A DNA stretch of 8,697 nucleotides from an uncultured Oscillospiraceae bacterium (GTDB taxonomy: Bacteria > Bacillota > Clostridia > Oscillospirales > Oscillospiraceae). Shown piece by piece: positions 1 to 6,277 of the stretch. The position numbers were made by a program, and so were the translations under genes. The stretch spans positions 1-8,697 of the forward strand of contig CANQKJ010000083.1 of assembly GCA_947624465.1 (NCBI GenBank). The letters run 5' to 3'. The notes beneath the pieces were generated by a model. It saw only the letters and a program-made list of their open reading frames with translations, made no database searches and was not told the origin of the DNA. The stretch's first letter is position 1. Every line of letters begins with the position of its first letter.

Positions 1-91
1 GTTCGACAAGGAGAGCGGGAACAACCTGATCTGGTACGACAAGGAGTCCGCCGACGCCTGCGCCCCCGTCTGCAAGAACTACAACTTCTAA
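1..91 (+). CDS. C-terminal tail of an unidentified protein (5' truncated)
   Basis: An open frame enters from the left edge (first full codon at base 2) and ends at TAA 89-91. The last 29 residues include LIWYDKES and end CAPVCKNYNF. Codons are strongly biased to C or G in the third position, like the aldolase and MATE genes at the other end, which supports real coding. Two cysteines lie close together (CAPVC) near the end, but this alone does not identify a metal site. I do not recognise the family. It is followed by an intrinsic terminator at 134-172, consistent with the end of a transcription unit converging on the galactan operon. Confidence 0.6.
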   Translation, partial: FDKESGNNLIWYDKESADACAPVCKNYNF

Positions 92-130
92 GCCTGCTCT
101 ACTAAAGACTCCTATTACTTTGGGCGCCCT

Positions 131-178
131 TAAAAAGCGGAGCGAGAGGCCGTAAACCTCTCGCTCCGCTTTCTATAT
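131..178. terminator. Bidirectional intrinsic terminator between converging genes
   Basis: A perfect 16-bp stem pairs 134-149 with 157-172 around a 7-base loop (150-156). On the minus strand the stem runs into five T residues (complement of 132-136), a good terminator for the galactan operon. On the plus strand it ends in TTT followed by CTATATT, a weaker but usable U-tract for the gene ending at 91. Position between converging genes fits a shared terminator. Confidence 0.85.
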
Positions 179-206
179 TGATTTCCCGAATTCAAAAACA
201 GTCTGA

Positions 207-233
207 TAAAAACGCCCCGGGAATGGGCCGGCG
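207..233 (-). terminator. Possible weak first terminator of the ABC operon
   Basis: On the minus strand, 58 bases after the permease stop, a short GC-rich imperfect hairpin forms (213-218 with 226-233, with a two-base bulge). It is followed directly by five T residues (complement of 208-212). The stem is short and bulged, so it may only back up the strong stem at 134-172. The rest of the gap 173-290 shows no other structure. Confidence 0.3.
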
Positions 234-290
234 CGATAAGGATGCACCGGTCACCAGCTCCAGCTACAGTATATATGCTCCTTTCGAATT

Positions 291-1142
291 TTACTCTTTC
301 ACGCCGCCGGCGACCAGACCGCTCTGGATATACTTTTGCAGGAACATAAACACGACCATGATCGGGATCGACGAGAGCACCGCCGCCGCCGAGAAAGTCG
401 TCCAGTGAGCCGCGAACTGATCGCTGATAAAGGATTGCAGGCCCAGGGCCAGCGTCATCGCGCCGGGCGTCTGGAGGAAGATCGAGGTGATCACATATTC
501 GCTGTATGTCGCGATGAAGGAGAAGAGGAAAATGACCGCCAGTTCAGGCATCGCCAGAGGCAGAATGATCCTGATGAACACCTGGAAATGGGTGGCGCCG
601 TCCACCTTGGCGGCCTCGTCAAGGGCGATGGGGAGGCCGTCGATATAAGATTTCAGGAGCCAGATATTATACGCGCTTCCGCCGGCCAGGACGAAGATCA
701 GAGCGGGGGCGCTGTCAACAAGGTGGAACTGATAGATCAAAATATAGTAGCCGGCCACCGCCATGCTGCTGGGGAACACCTGAAGGACCAGCAGCCCCAT
801 CAGTCCGTACTTTCTGCCCGTGAACCGCAGGCGGGAAAAAGCGTAGGCGGCCAGGGAGGTGAGGATCAGCTGTATAATGGCGACGATGAAGCAGAGCTTC
901 AGGGAATTCGCCACCCATTTCAGGAACGGAGTATCTTTCAGCAGGGACGTATAGTGCTCTGTGCTTAAATTTTTGGGGAAGAGCGACGAGAGGAAGAAGC
1001 TGTCGCCGGCGGAAAAAGAGGACATCACGATCCAAAGCACCGGGAACAGCACCACGCAGATGATCAGCCAAACGACGATCCGGCTGATCCAGACCCCTCT
1101 GGTCCCCGCGGAGGACAGTTTCTTTTTTCCTTTTGTCTCCAC
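291..1142 (-). CDS. ABC sugar transporter permease, MalG type
   Basis: This is one of two membrane subunits of a carbohydrate ABC importer (binding-protein-dependent transport inner-membrane family), 283 residues with about six hydrophobic segments. The cytoplasmic EAA loop that docks the ATPase is clear at about residues 176-198: DEAAKVDGATHFQVF followed by IRIILPLAMPE. The start is GTG at 1142, chosen because a perfect AAGGAGGT lies 9 bases upstream (1152-1159) inside the last codons of the upstream permease. Only two bases separate the upstream stop from this start, so the two permeases are translationally coupled. By position and partner genes it corresponds to GanQ of the Bacillus galactan system. 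The substrate is inferred from the neighbouring galactanase, not read from this protein. It is the last gene of the operon. Confidence 0.93.
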   Translation of the reverse strand: METKGKKKLSSAGTRGVWISRIVVWLIICVVLFPVLWIVMSSFSAGDSFFLSSLFPKNLSTEHYTSLLKDTPFLKWVANSLKLCFIVAIIQLILTSLAAYAFSRLRFTGRKYGLMGLLVLQVFPSSMAVAGYYILIYQFHLVDSAPALIFVLAGGSAYNIWLLKSYIDGLPIALDEAAKVDGATHFQVFIRIILPLAMPELAVIFLFSFIATYSEYVITSIFLQTPGAMTLALGLQSFISDQFAAHWTTFSAAAVLSSIPIMVVFMFLQKYIQSGLVAGGVKE

Positions 1143-1144
1143 GG

Positions 1145-2056
1145 TCAGTCCACCTCCTTGAAGGCCCCGGAAGCGCGCATCTGGATCAGTGTGAAGGTGC
1201 CGACGATGATAAAGATCAGCACGCTGAAGGTCGCGGACAGCTCATACCGATTGGACCAGGTGGTCATTTTATACGTTGTGCTGGCAAGGATATCCGTGTA
1301 GCCCGCGAACTGATTGTCCACTCTCGCCGGTCCGCCCTGGGTGATCATGTAGATATTGCCGAAGTTGTTGAAGTTCGCGGCAAACGTAGAGATCACGAGG
1401 GGGATGGAGAGCTTGGTCACCAGGGGAAGGGTGATCTTTCGGAAACTCTGGAACCTGGTGGCGCCGTCCATGCTGGCGGCCTCGTAATAGTCATGGGGGA
1501 TGGCCTGCAGGCCGCCCAGGCACACGTTCATCATATAGGGGAAGCCCAGCCAGATATTTACGATGATGATGCCCACTCTCGCCCAAAATGCGTCGGTCAT
1601 CCAGGGGATATTGGCGGTGATGCCGATGGCGTGCAGCAGGTTGTTGATGCCGCCGTACTGCTCGTTCAAAAGCCCCTGCCATGCCAGGATGGCAATGGTG
1701 GCGGGGAGGGCCCACGGGATGATCAGAATGGCCCGGTACAGCTTGGCCTCTCTCATTTTCGGGTTATTCAGCAGGATGGCAAGCCCCAGCCCCATGGCAT
1801 AAGAGCCGAGGGTGCTGACAACGGCGAACACGATGGTCCACCCCAGCACCGGAAAGAAAACGTTTTTGATGCTCCCGGTAAAGACCGTGATGTAGTTCGT
1901 CAGGCCGACGAACGAAAAATCATTGATGTGGTACATATTGTAATTCGTAAAAGAGATCACAACAGTGTAGATGATGGGCAGGACGGTCACCACCAGGATC
2001 GAGATCAGCGCCGGGGCCAGATAGGTGTATGCCCTTCGATTATTCTTCCTGTTCAT
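1145..2056 (-). CDS. ABC sugar transporter permease, MalF type
   Basis: This is the second membrane subunit of the carbohydrate importer, 303 residues with about six membrane segments, the first at residues 11-33 (YLAPALISILVVTVLP). The EAA loop is canonical: YYEAASMDGATRFQSF then RKITLPL. The start ATG at 2056 begins MNRKNNRR, and an AGGTGAG ribosome binding site overlaps the stop of the binding-protein gene. The frame stays open further upstream to 2188, but that part overlaps the binding-protein gene and reads as Pro/His/Arg-rich shadow sequence, so it is excluded. The stop is TGA, and the next gene is in another frame, so TGA must act as a stop here. It corresponds by position to GanP. 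It is shorter than MalF or GanP proteins with extra N-terminal helices. Confidence 0.93.
   Translation of the reverse strand: MNRKNNRRAYTYLAPALISILVVTVLPIIYTVVISFTNYNMYHINDFSFVGLTNYITVFTGSIKNVFFPVLGWTIVFAVVSTLGSYAMGLGLAILLNNPKMREAKLYRAILIIPWALPATIAILAWQGLLNEQYGGINNLLHAIGITANIPWMTDAFWARVGIIIVNIWLGFPYMMNVCLGGLQAIPHDYYEAASMDGATRFQSFRKITLPLVTKLSIPLVISTFAANFNNFGNIYMITQGGPARVDNQFAGYTDILASTTYKMTTWSNRYELSATFSVLIFIIVGTFTLIQMRASGAFKEVD
1152..1159 (-). promoter_or_regulatory. Ribosome binding site of the MalG-type permease, inside the upstream gene
   Basis: The minus strand reads AAGGAGGT, fully matching the 16S anti-Shine-Dalgarno sequence. It overlaps the final Lys-Glu-Val codons of the upstream permease, 9 bases before the GTG at 1142. 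This fixes the non-ATG start and implies coupling of the two permease subunits. Confidence 0.85.
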
Positions 2057-2064
2057 GGGCTCAC

Positions 2065-3267
2065 CTATTTCCCGGAGTTCATGAGATCGATGGCTTCCTT
2101 GAGCTGCTTCACGATGTTTTCGGCAGCCCCCTGGGGCGTCAGGCTGCCCATCCACATGGACTGGATATTGTCGGTGTGGATGCTCCACAGCTGGCCCATC
2201 TCGGAGACCGTCGGCATGGGTTCGCCGTTTTGGACCTGGGCGATGAACTGCTTCGAGTACTCGTTGTTCTGGATCTTCTCGTTCTGCTGATCGGCGAGCT
2301 TGGCCGGGATCCGGTCTCCCGCCTCATACATCCCCATGGCGCCGTTGTCGATCAGGTATTTGATGAACTCCCAGGCCGCCTCCTGATTGGCGCTGTCTCT
2401 GCTGACAAAACAGACCTGGGTGCCGACCGGGGTGACGAACGGCTGCCCGTTGAAGGTGGGCATCTGCGTCACCGCGAAATGCGTTCCGGCGGAGGTAAAA
2501 CCGTCGATATCCCAGGGCCCGCCGATATAGTAGGCCGTTTCGCCGTTCTGGAAGTTGCTGCGGGCGATATCCGCCGTCACATCCGCGGTGATCAGATGAT
2601 ATTGATTGCACAGATCGTTGATGAACGTGTACGCCTGTACGGCGCCGTCGTTATCCAGACCGATATCGGAGACGTCGTAGGCCCCGTCGGCGTAGTTGAA
2701 GATATATCCGCCGCAGGCCCGGACGAAGCCCAGGTCATAATAGATGCTGGTGGCGTCGAACTGGACGCCGCCCTGTTCCGCCGCCTGCTCCACCAGCTCC
2801 TCCCATGTCGCCGGGATCTCCTGTACTTTATCAGTATTGACGAACAGCGCCACCGTCTCCACGGACAGCGGGGCCGCGTACCGGACGCCGCCCACATAGC
2901 ACGCCTGGATCGCGGCGTCGGCAAAATCGCTGTCTGTGTACAGGTCGGCGGGCACCTCGGCGGCCAGACCGGCGTTCACATAGTCCGCCAGCTGATCGTT
3001 GGGGATCCCCACGACGGCGTCGGGGCCGTCAGGACTCTTGGCGGCCTGGGCAAACCCCTGCACGGAGGGGGACTGATGGATCACTTCCACCTCATAGCCG
3101 TTTTCCTGGCCCCATTGATCGGCATACTCCTGGATGGTGTCCGCCTCCACGCTCATATTGGTCCAGAATGTCAGCTTGTCGCCGGCTTTGCCTTTTGGAC
3201 CGCAGCCGGAGAGCAGCGCGGCGCCAAGCGCCAGCGTCAAAACGGCGGCCAGTATCCTTTTCTTCAT
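2065..3267 (-). CDS. Sugar-binding lipoprotein of the ABC importer
   Basis: This is an extracellular solute-binding protein of family 1 (MalE/GanS-like), 400 residues. It begins with a lipoprotein signal (MKKRILAAVLTL, lipobox LSGC with the modified cysteine at residue 22). The mature protein starts KLTFWTNMSVEAD, the usual first beta strand. Family features include YAAPLSVETVALFVNTDKV, ATWEEL and AYYIGGPWDIDGF, with aromatic residues typical of sugar stacking. ATG at 3267 is preferred over an in-frame TTG at 3276 because AGGAGGT (3276-3282) lies 8 bases before it. The two permeases follow directly, and a galactanase precedes it by 13 bases. The likely ligand is beta-1,4-galacto-oligosaccharide, inferred from context. 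No ATPase gene accompanies the set. Confidence 0.93.
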   Translation of the reverse strand: MKKRILAAVLTLALGAALLSGCGPKGKAGDKLTFWTNMSVEADTIQEYADQWGQENGYEVEVIHQSPSVQGFAQAAKSPDGPDAVVGIPNDQLADYVNAGLAAEVPADLYTDSDFADAAIQACYVGGVRYAAPLSVETVALFVNTDKVQEIPATWEELVEQAAEQGGVQFDATSIYYDLGFVRACGGYIFNYADGAYDVSDIGLDNDGAVQAYTFINDLCNQYHLITADVTADIARSNFQNGETAYYIGGPWDIDGFTSAGTHFAVTQMPTFNGQPFVTPVGTQVCFVSRDSANQEAAWEFIKYLIDNGAMGMYEAGDRIPAKLADQQNEKIQNNEYSKQFIAQVQNGEPMPTVSEMGQLWSIHTDNIQSMWMGSLTPQGAAENIVKQLKEAIDLMNSGK

Positions 3268-3275
3268 AAAGCACA

Positions 3276-3282
3276 ACCTCCT
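3276..3282 (-). promoter_or_regulatory. Ribosome binding site of the sugar-binding protein
   Basis: AGGAGGT on the minus strand overlaps the TAG stop of the galactanase and lies 8 bases from ATG 3267. It selects that ATG over the TTG nine bases upstream. It is the strongest site between operon genes, fitting the high amounts of binding protein usually needed relative to permeases. Confidence 0.8.
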
Positions 3283-4354
3283 ACATTGTTTTTAAATTTA
3301 CCAATGCCAGATTCGCGTTTCCCCGGGCGTCGAACAGAGCCTGGTTTGCCATAGAATTCCCGGCTTCGACCGTATCATGCAGGTAGGCGCATCCGTTGGG
3401 ATTTGCCCACGTGCAGCGGGGGATCGGAAGCCACGCCGGTTCCCAATAGAATACCCCCAGGCCCCTGCCGCCTTTTACGCTCCGGACGGCCCGGCAGAGA
3501 TCCCTTAAAAACATCGCCTGGCCGTCCTGGGTGGCGGGGTAGCCGGTCTTTGCCTCCAGGTCTTTCGTGAAAACGATCCCCGTGCAGCCCAGACTGTCGG
3601 TGGTATAGGCGATCGACGTTTCCATCACGGCCACGTCTTTCCCGAACCTGCCGCTGACATGGTCCATGTTCTCCCGCAGCAGGTCGATCTCGCCGTTCCA
3701 GTGGGGATAAAAGGACATCCCGATCACATCGTAGTCCAAATGAAACGGCTCGACGCTTTCAAACCAGCGGTCATAGAGTTCGCGGTTCGTCCCGAAATCC
3801 AGGTGCAGAACGATCTTTGCCTCCGGGCACTCCCGCCGCGCCGCGGTAATGCCGGCCGACAGCAGGGCCGCCATTTCCTCGGGGTGTTCGGAATGGCCGT
3901 CCGGCCACAGCAGGCCATTCGTGATCTCATTCCCGATCTGTATCATCCCGGGAGCGACCCCGCGGTTTTTCAGGAATTTCAGGGTGTCCGCCGTGTGAAG
4001 ATAGACGGCCGTGCGGAGCGCCTCTCCCGAGAGGCCCCCCCAGGTTTTCGGCTTGATCTGCTTGGCGGGGTCCGCCCAAAAGTCGCTGTAATGGAAATCG
4101 AGCGCAAGATCCAGGTGATCCTCATTTGCCCGTGCCGCCAGCTCGGCGGTCGTCGCCAGGTCGTTGACGCCGCCGCCATAGGGCCTGCTGGTCTCGTCAT
4201 ACGGGTCGAGCCAGACCCGCAGTCGGACCATATTTGCCCCGCAGCGCCGCAAAATGTGGAACAGATCCCCTTGCTCACCATCCAAATAGTAGGAAGCCCC
4301 CATCATCTCCAGGGATTTGATCATGGAGACGTCCATACCTTTGATGAACTCCAT
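3281..4354 (-). CDS. ganB: GH53 arabinogalactan endo-beta-1,4-galactanase, no signal peptide
   Basis: This enzyme cuts beta-1,4-galactan (a side chain of pectin) into galacto-oligosaccharides. Its 357 residues cover a full GH53 (beta/alpha)8 barrel: the family start FIKGMDVS at 3-10, RLRVWLDPYD at 44-53, DFHYSDFWADP at 86-96, IGNEITNG at 140-147 (E143 the expected acid/base), SFYPHW at 214-219, METSIAYT at 244-251 (E245 the expected nucleophile) and FYWEPAW at 302-308. Bacterial GH53 enzymes are normally secreted, but this frame starts at the barrel with no signal peptide. It is in the same frame as the upstream carbohydrate-binding lipoprotein, separated by TGA and one Ser codon. AAGGAG (4361-4366) lies 6 bases before the ATG, so separate initiation is possible. 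It is either a cytoplasmic galactanase or the C-terminal half of an interrupted secreted enzyme. The family call is firm; the location is open. Confidence 0.95.
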   Translation of the reverse strand: MEFIKGMDVSMIKSLEMMGASYYLDGEQGDLFHILRRCGANMVRLRVWLDPYDETSRPYGGGVNDLATTAELAARANEDHLDLALDFHYSDFWADPAKQIKPKTWGGLSGEALRTAVYLHTADTLKFLKNRGVAPGMIQIGNEITNGLLWPDGHSEHPEEMAALLSAGITAARRECPEAKIVLHLDFGTNRELYDRWFESVEPFHLDYDVIGMSFYPHWNGEIDLLRENMDHVSGRFGKDVAVMETSIAYTTDSLGCTGIVFTKDLEAKTGYPATQDGQAMFLRDLCRAVRSVKGGRGLGVFYWEPAWLPIPRCTWANPNGCAYLHDTVEAGNSMANQALFDARGNANLALVNLKTM

Positions 4355-4357
4355 GGA

Positions 4358-4909
4358 TCACTCCTTCACCAGAGAGACGCCGTCGATCGTTCCCCAGCCG
4401 CCGGGGGCCGTATGGACGCTGATGCCGATGGTGATCTCGCCGTTTTCAACGGAAAGGCCGCCCAGTTCAGCGGTGCTCCAGTTGACATATCCCTGCAGGG
4501 CGGCGTTGGCGGTCACTTTTTCGCCGCCGATCACGGCGTAGAACTCCACCGCCGGTCCCTCGTCGCCGGCCGACTCGCCCTGGGCGCTGCCGGTCAGTTT
4601 ATAGGTCCCCTTCTCAAGGCCGGAGATGGTCTGCTCCGCGGTGAAGTTCACCTCGTGGGACCCGGAGTAGAAATGCAGGGACTGCGCTCCCTCCAGGCAG
4701 TCCGTTTCGCGGGTGTATACATCCAGCTCCTCTGTCACGTCGTCGATGTTGGTCACTGTCCACCCGGTGAAATCGGCCGCCTCAAAGCCGCCGTTCACCA
4801 CATAGTTCCCGTTTTCGTCCGGCTCCGCCTTCGCGGGGCCCTTTCCGCAGGCGGCCAGAGAGCCTGCCAGGCAGATAGCTAACAAAAATGCCGCGATTTT
4901 CCGTTTCAC
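4358..4909 (-). CDS. Lipoprotein with a galactan-binding-type CBM domain
   Basis: A predicted surface lipoprotein of 183 residues. The signal (MKRKIAAFLLAICLAGS) has lipobox LAAC with the lipidated cysteine at residue 21, then a short linker rich in Lys, Pro and Glu. Residues about 36-181 form a beta-sandwich carbohydrate-binding module of the CBM4/9/22/61-like kind: it opens with VVNGGFEAADFTGW and closes with GTIDGVSLVKE, and contains aromatic residues suited to sugar binding. CBM61 modules are known partners of GH53 galactanases, which fits the next gene, but I cannot fix the CBM number by eye. GTG at 4909 is chosen because GGGAG lies 8 bases upstream; a GTG at 4918 overlaps that site. It ends in TGA, in frame with GH53. 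It is the first gene of the operon. Confidence 0.85.
   Translation of the reverse strand: MKRKIAAFLLAICLAGSLAACGKGPAKAEPDENGNYVVNGGFEAADFTGWTVTNIDDVTEELDVYTRETDCLEGAQSLHFYSGSHEVNFTAEQTISGLEKGTYKLTGSAQGESAGDEGPAVEFYAVIGGEKVTANAALQGYVNWSTAELGGLSVENGEITIGISVHTAPGGWGTIDGVSLVKE
4361..4366 (-). promoter_or_regulatory. Ribosome binding site of GH53, inside the CBM lipoprotein gene
   Basis: AAGGAG on the minus strand encodes the last Lys-Glu of the lipoprotein and sits 6 bases before the GH53 ATG at 4354. The same arrangement is used between the two permeases. It supports the GH53 being initiated as its own protein, although the TGA lies in frame. Confidence 0.65.
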
Positions 4910-4926
4910 AAAAAGCACTCCCTTTC

Positions 4927-4969
4927 ATAGTTAAATAATTTATCTTATTATTGATAAATTATTTACTAT
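4927..4969 (-). promoter_or_regulatory. AT-rich double palindrome at the operon start: probable operator
   Basis: Arms at 4927-4944 and 4953-4969 are inverted copies (one extra T in the first) around an 8-base AT spacer. Each arm contains an 11-base palindrome, TAAATAATTTA (4932-4942) and TAAATTATTTA (4955-4965), with centres 23 bp apart. The block begins at the expected transcription start, just downstream of the -10 box, and ends at the ribosome binding site. A repressor bound here would block transcription. The RNA would also fold into a long AU-rich 5' hairpin, so an mRNA-stabilising role is an alternative. The likely binder is the adjacent LacI-family protein, although classic LacI operators have a central CG that these lack. 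Confidence 0.65.
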
Positions 4970-4972
4970 CCG

Positions 4973-5001
4973 AGTATAGCAGTGCCGCCGCGGAATGTCA
5001 A
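4973..5001 (-). promoter_or_regulatory. Sigma-A promoter of the galactan operon
   Basis: The minus strand carries TTGACA (4996-5001), a 17-base spacer and TATACT (4973-4978): a perfect -35 box and a five-of-six -10 box. Start of transcription is expected near 4966, about 57 bases before the first gene and at the edge of the palindromic block. Such a strong promoter implies that repression is needed. Confidence 0.88.
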
Positions 5002-5064
5002 TCGCCTTATCACTATTTTGGTGTTTTGCATGATTGCGGTCCGTGCAATTTGTCGACAATACAC

Positions 5065-5100
5065 AAAAATAGCGGATATGCCGAAATGCCATATCCGCTA
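5065..5100 (-). terminator. Intrinsic terminator of the LacI-family gene
   Basis: An 11-bp perfect stem (5070-5080 with 5090-5100, 9-base loop) is followed on the minus strand by five T residues (complement of 5065-5069), 20 bases after the regulator stop. It separates regulator transcription from the operon promoter. Confidence 0.85.
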
Positions 5101-5119
5101 AGTGGGAGATCTATGTCGA

Positions 5120-6103
5120 TCAGCAGCTTTTCCGAAAGACGGGGAGCCCGTTCACAAAAATCGACTTTGTGATCTTTCCGCCATAGAGCACACGGCTGCG
5201 CAATAAGTCAAGGGCTGTCTCGCAAATGATCGGGATATCGATGTGGATCGTGGTCAGCGGCGGGGAGAGGTATTTCGCGATGTTGACGTCGTTGATGCTG
5301 AATACCGCGATCTGATCCGGGACAGGCACATTTTCTTCATTCAGCGCCTGCAAAACGCCGACGGCCAGGGTATCGCTGGCGACGCACAGCGCCGTGGGCA
5401 GCGGGTCGCGGCGCAGCAGCTCCCTGCCCATCCGATAGCCCTCGTCAACGGTGAACTTGTCCGCGATTAGGATGTAATCCTCATTCAGGCACTGGTAGTA
5501 CTGGGCGCTCAGCCGGAACGACCACTCCCGGATATCCGTGCTGGGCTTCCCCGTGTCGATGTTATAGTCAGGGCCGCCGATGAACCCGATCCTCCTGTGG
5601 CCTTTCTCAATGAAGTAGTCAAAGATCTGGGTCACAAAGGAATCCATATTGGGCCGGACGGCGTCGAACAGTTTTTCGTCCGGGGAGGTCCCGATAAAGA
5701 CGCCCCGCTTGCAGATATGGTACAGGCGGTTGATCTCCTTCCGATCCAGCCAGCCGACGGCGATAAAGGCGTTGATATCCCTGGGGATATTCTCCATGCC
5801 ATCTTTTTTGTAATAGACCTGAAGATGGATATTCATCTTTTTGGCCTGCCGCAGCAGTTCGTCCTTGACATTCTGATAAAAAATGTCCTCCAGTTCGTCT
5901 TCCTGTTCCGTAAAGTATAAAAGGGCCACATGGTCTATCCTGGGATAGATCACCTTTTTTTTATATCCCATCTTTTCGGCGGCCGCGAAAATAGCCGCCC
6001 GCGTCTCAGCGCTGACGGAGATCGTCTCGTCATAATTCAGAACTCTGGAGACCGCCGCGCTGGACACGCCGACGGCGGCCGCTATCTCTTTGATCGTTGC
6101 CAT
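5120..6103 (-). CDS. LacI/GalR-family transcriptional regulator
   Basis: A 327-residue sugar-responsive repressor of normal family length. The N-terminal LacI helix-turn-helix is clear: MATIKEIAAAVGVSSAAVSRVLN at 1-23, then the hinge helix region ending near residue 60. The rest is a periplasmic-binding-protein-like sensor domain, with FIGGPDYN and late motifs ALCVASDTLAVGVLQAL and PPLTTIHIDI typical of the GalR/CcpA group. ATG 6103 follows GGAGGG by 5 bases. The gene ends in TGA 20 bases before its own terminator. Lying directly upstream of the galactan operon on the same strand, it is the natural candidate for its local regulator, equivalent in role to GanR. Its own promoter holds a palindrome related to the operon operator, suggesting autoregulation. 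The effector (galactose or a galacto-oligosaccharide) is inferred. Confidence 0.93.
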   Translation of the reverse strand: MATIKEIAAAVGVSSAAVSRVLNYDETISVSAETRAAIFAAAEKMGYKKKVIYPRIDHVALLYFTEQEDELEDIFYQNVKDELLRQAKKMNIHLQVYYKKDGMENIPRDINAFIAVGWLDRKEINRLYHICKRGVFIGTSPDEKLFDAVRPNMDSFVTQIFDYFIEKGHRRIGFIGGPDYNIDTGKPSTDIREWSFRLSAQYYQCLNEDYILIADKFTVDEGYRMGRELLRRDPLPTALCVASDTLAVGVLQALNEENVPVPDQIAVFSINDVNIAKYLSPPLTTIHIDIPIICETALDLLRSRVLYGGKITKSIFVNGLPVFRKSC

Positions 6104-6127
6104 GGTATCCCTCCAATCACACTAATA

Positions 6128-6155
6128 TTTTTACATAAACGATTTACTTTGTCAA
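6128..6155 (-). promoter_or_regulatory. Promoter of the LacI-family gene with palindrome in its spacer
   Basis: The minus strand has a perfect TTGACA (6150-6155), then 16 bases and TAAAAA (6128-6133), a four-of-six -10 box, about 20-25 bases before the start codon. The spacer holds TAAATCGTTTA (6136-6146), matching TAAA-N3-TTTA seen twice in the operon operator and here with a central CG. A repressor bound there would cover the promoter. Confidence 0.6.
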
Positions 6156-6207
6156 ATAAAATATTCTATACGTCTTCAATATTACAAAATACCCTCGTAC
6201 ATGATTC

Positions 6208-6236
6208 TTTACAATCGCCGGGAAGCTGAGTATAAT
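6208..6236 (+). promoter_or_regulatory. Sigma-A promoter of the MATE gene
   Basis: TTTACA (6208-6213), a 17-base spacer and a perfect TATAAT (6231-6236). The start of transcription should fall near 6243, leaving a leader of about 135 bases before the MATE start codon. It diverges from the regulator promoter, the -35 boxes lying about 52 bases apart. Confidence 0.85.
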
Positions 6237-6277
6237 TATGAAAGAGTAAAATGCTATATTTTCATAGTTTTGCTCCC

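Noticed and set aside
2057..2188. An N-terminal extension of 44 codons on the MalF-type permease
   Set aside because: It overlaps the binding-protein gene and is rich in His, Arg and Pro. ATG 2056 has a good ribosome binding site and starts a typical permease N-terminus.
1133..2290. A 385-codon plus-strand open frame over the MalF-type permease
   Set aside because: It is a shadow frame rich in Asp, Gly, His and Arg opposite a canonical permease.
2029..3354. A 441-codon plus-strand open frame over the binding-protein gene
   Set aside because: It is the antisense of a well-supported lipoprotein gene, lacks recognisable motifs and is Asp/Gly/His/Arg-rich.
4358..4360. TGA read as a sense codon in a changed genetic code
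   Set aside because: The MalF-type permease ends in TGA two bases before the next gene, which is in another frame, and the regulator ends in TGA just before its terminator. The standard code fits.
3659..4882. A 407-codon plus-strand open frame over GH53 and the CBM gene
   Set aside because: It is antisense to clear GH53 catalytic motifs and shows no family features; it is open because the DNA is GC-rich.
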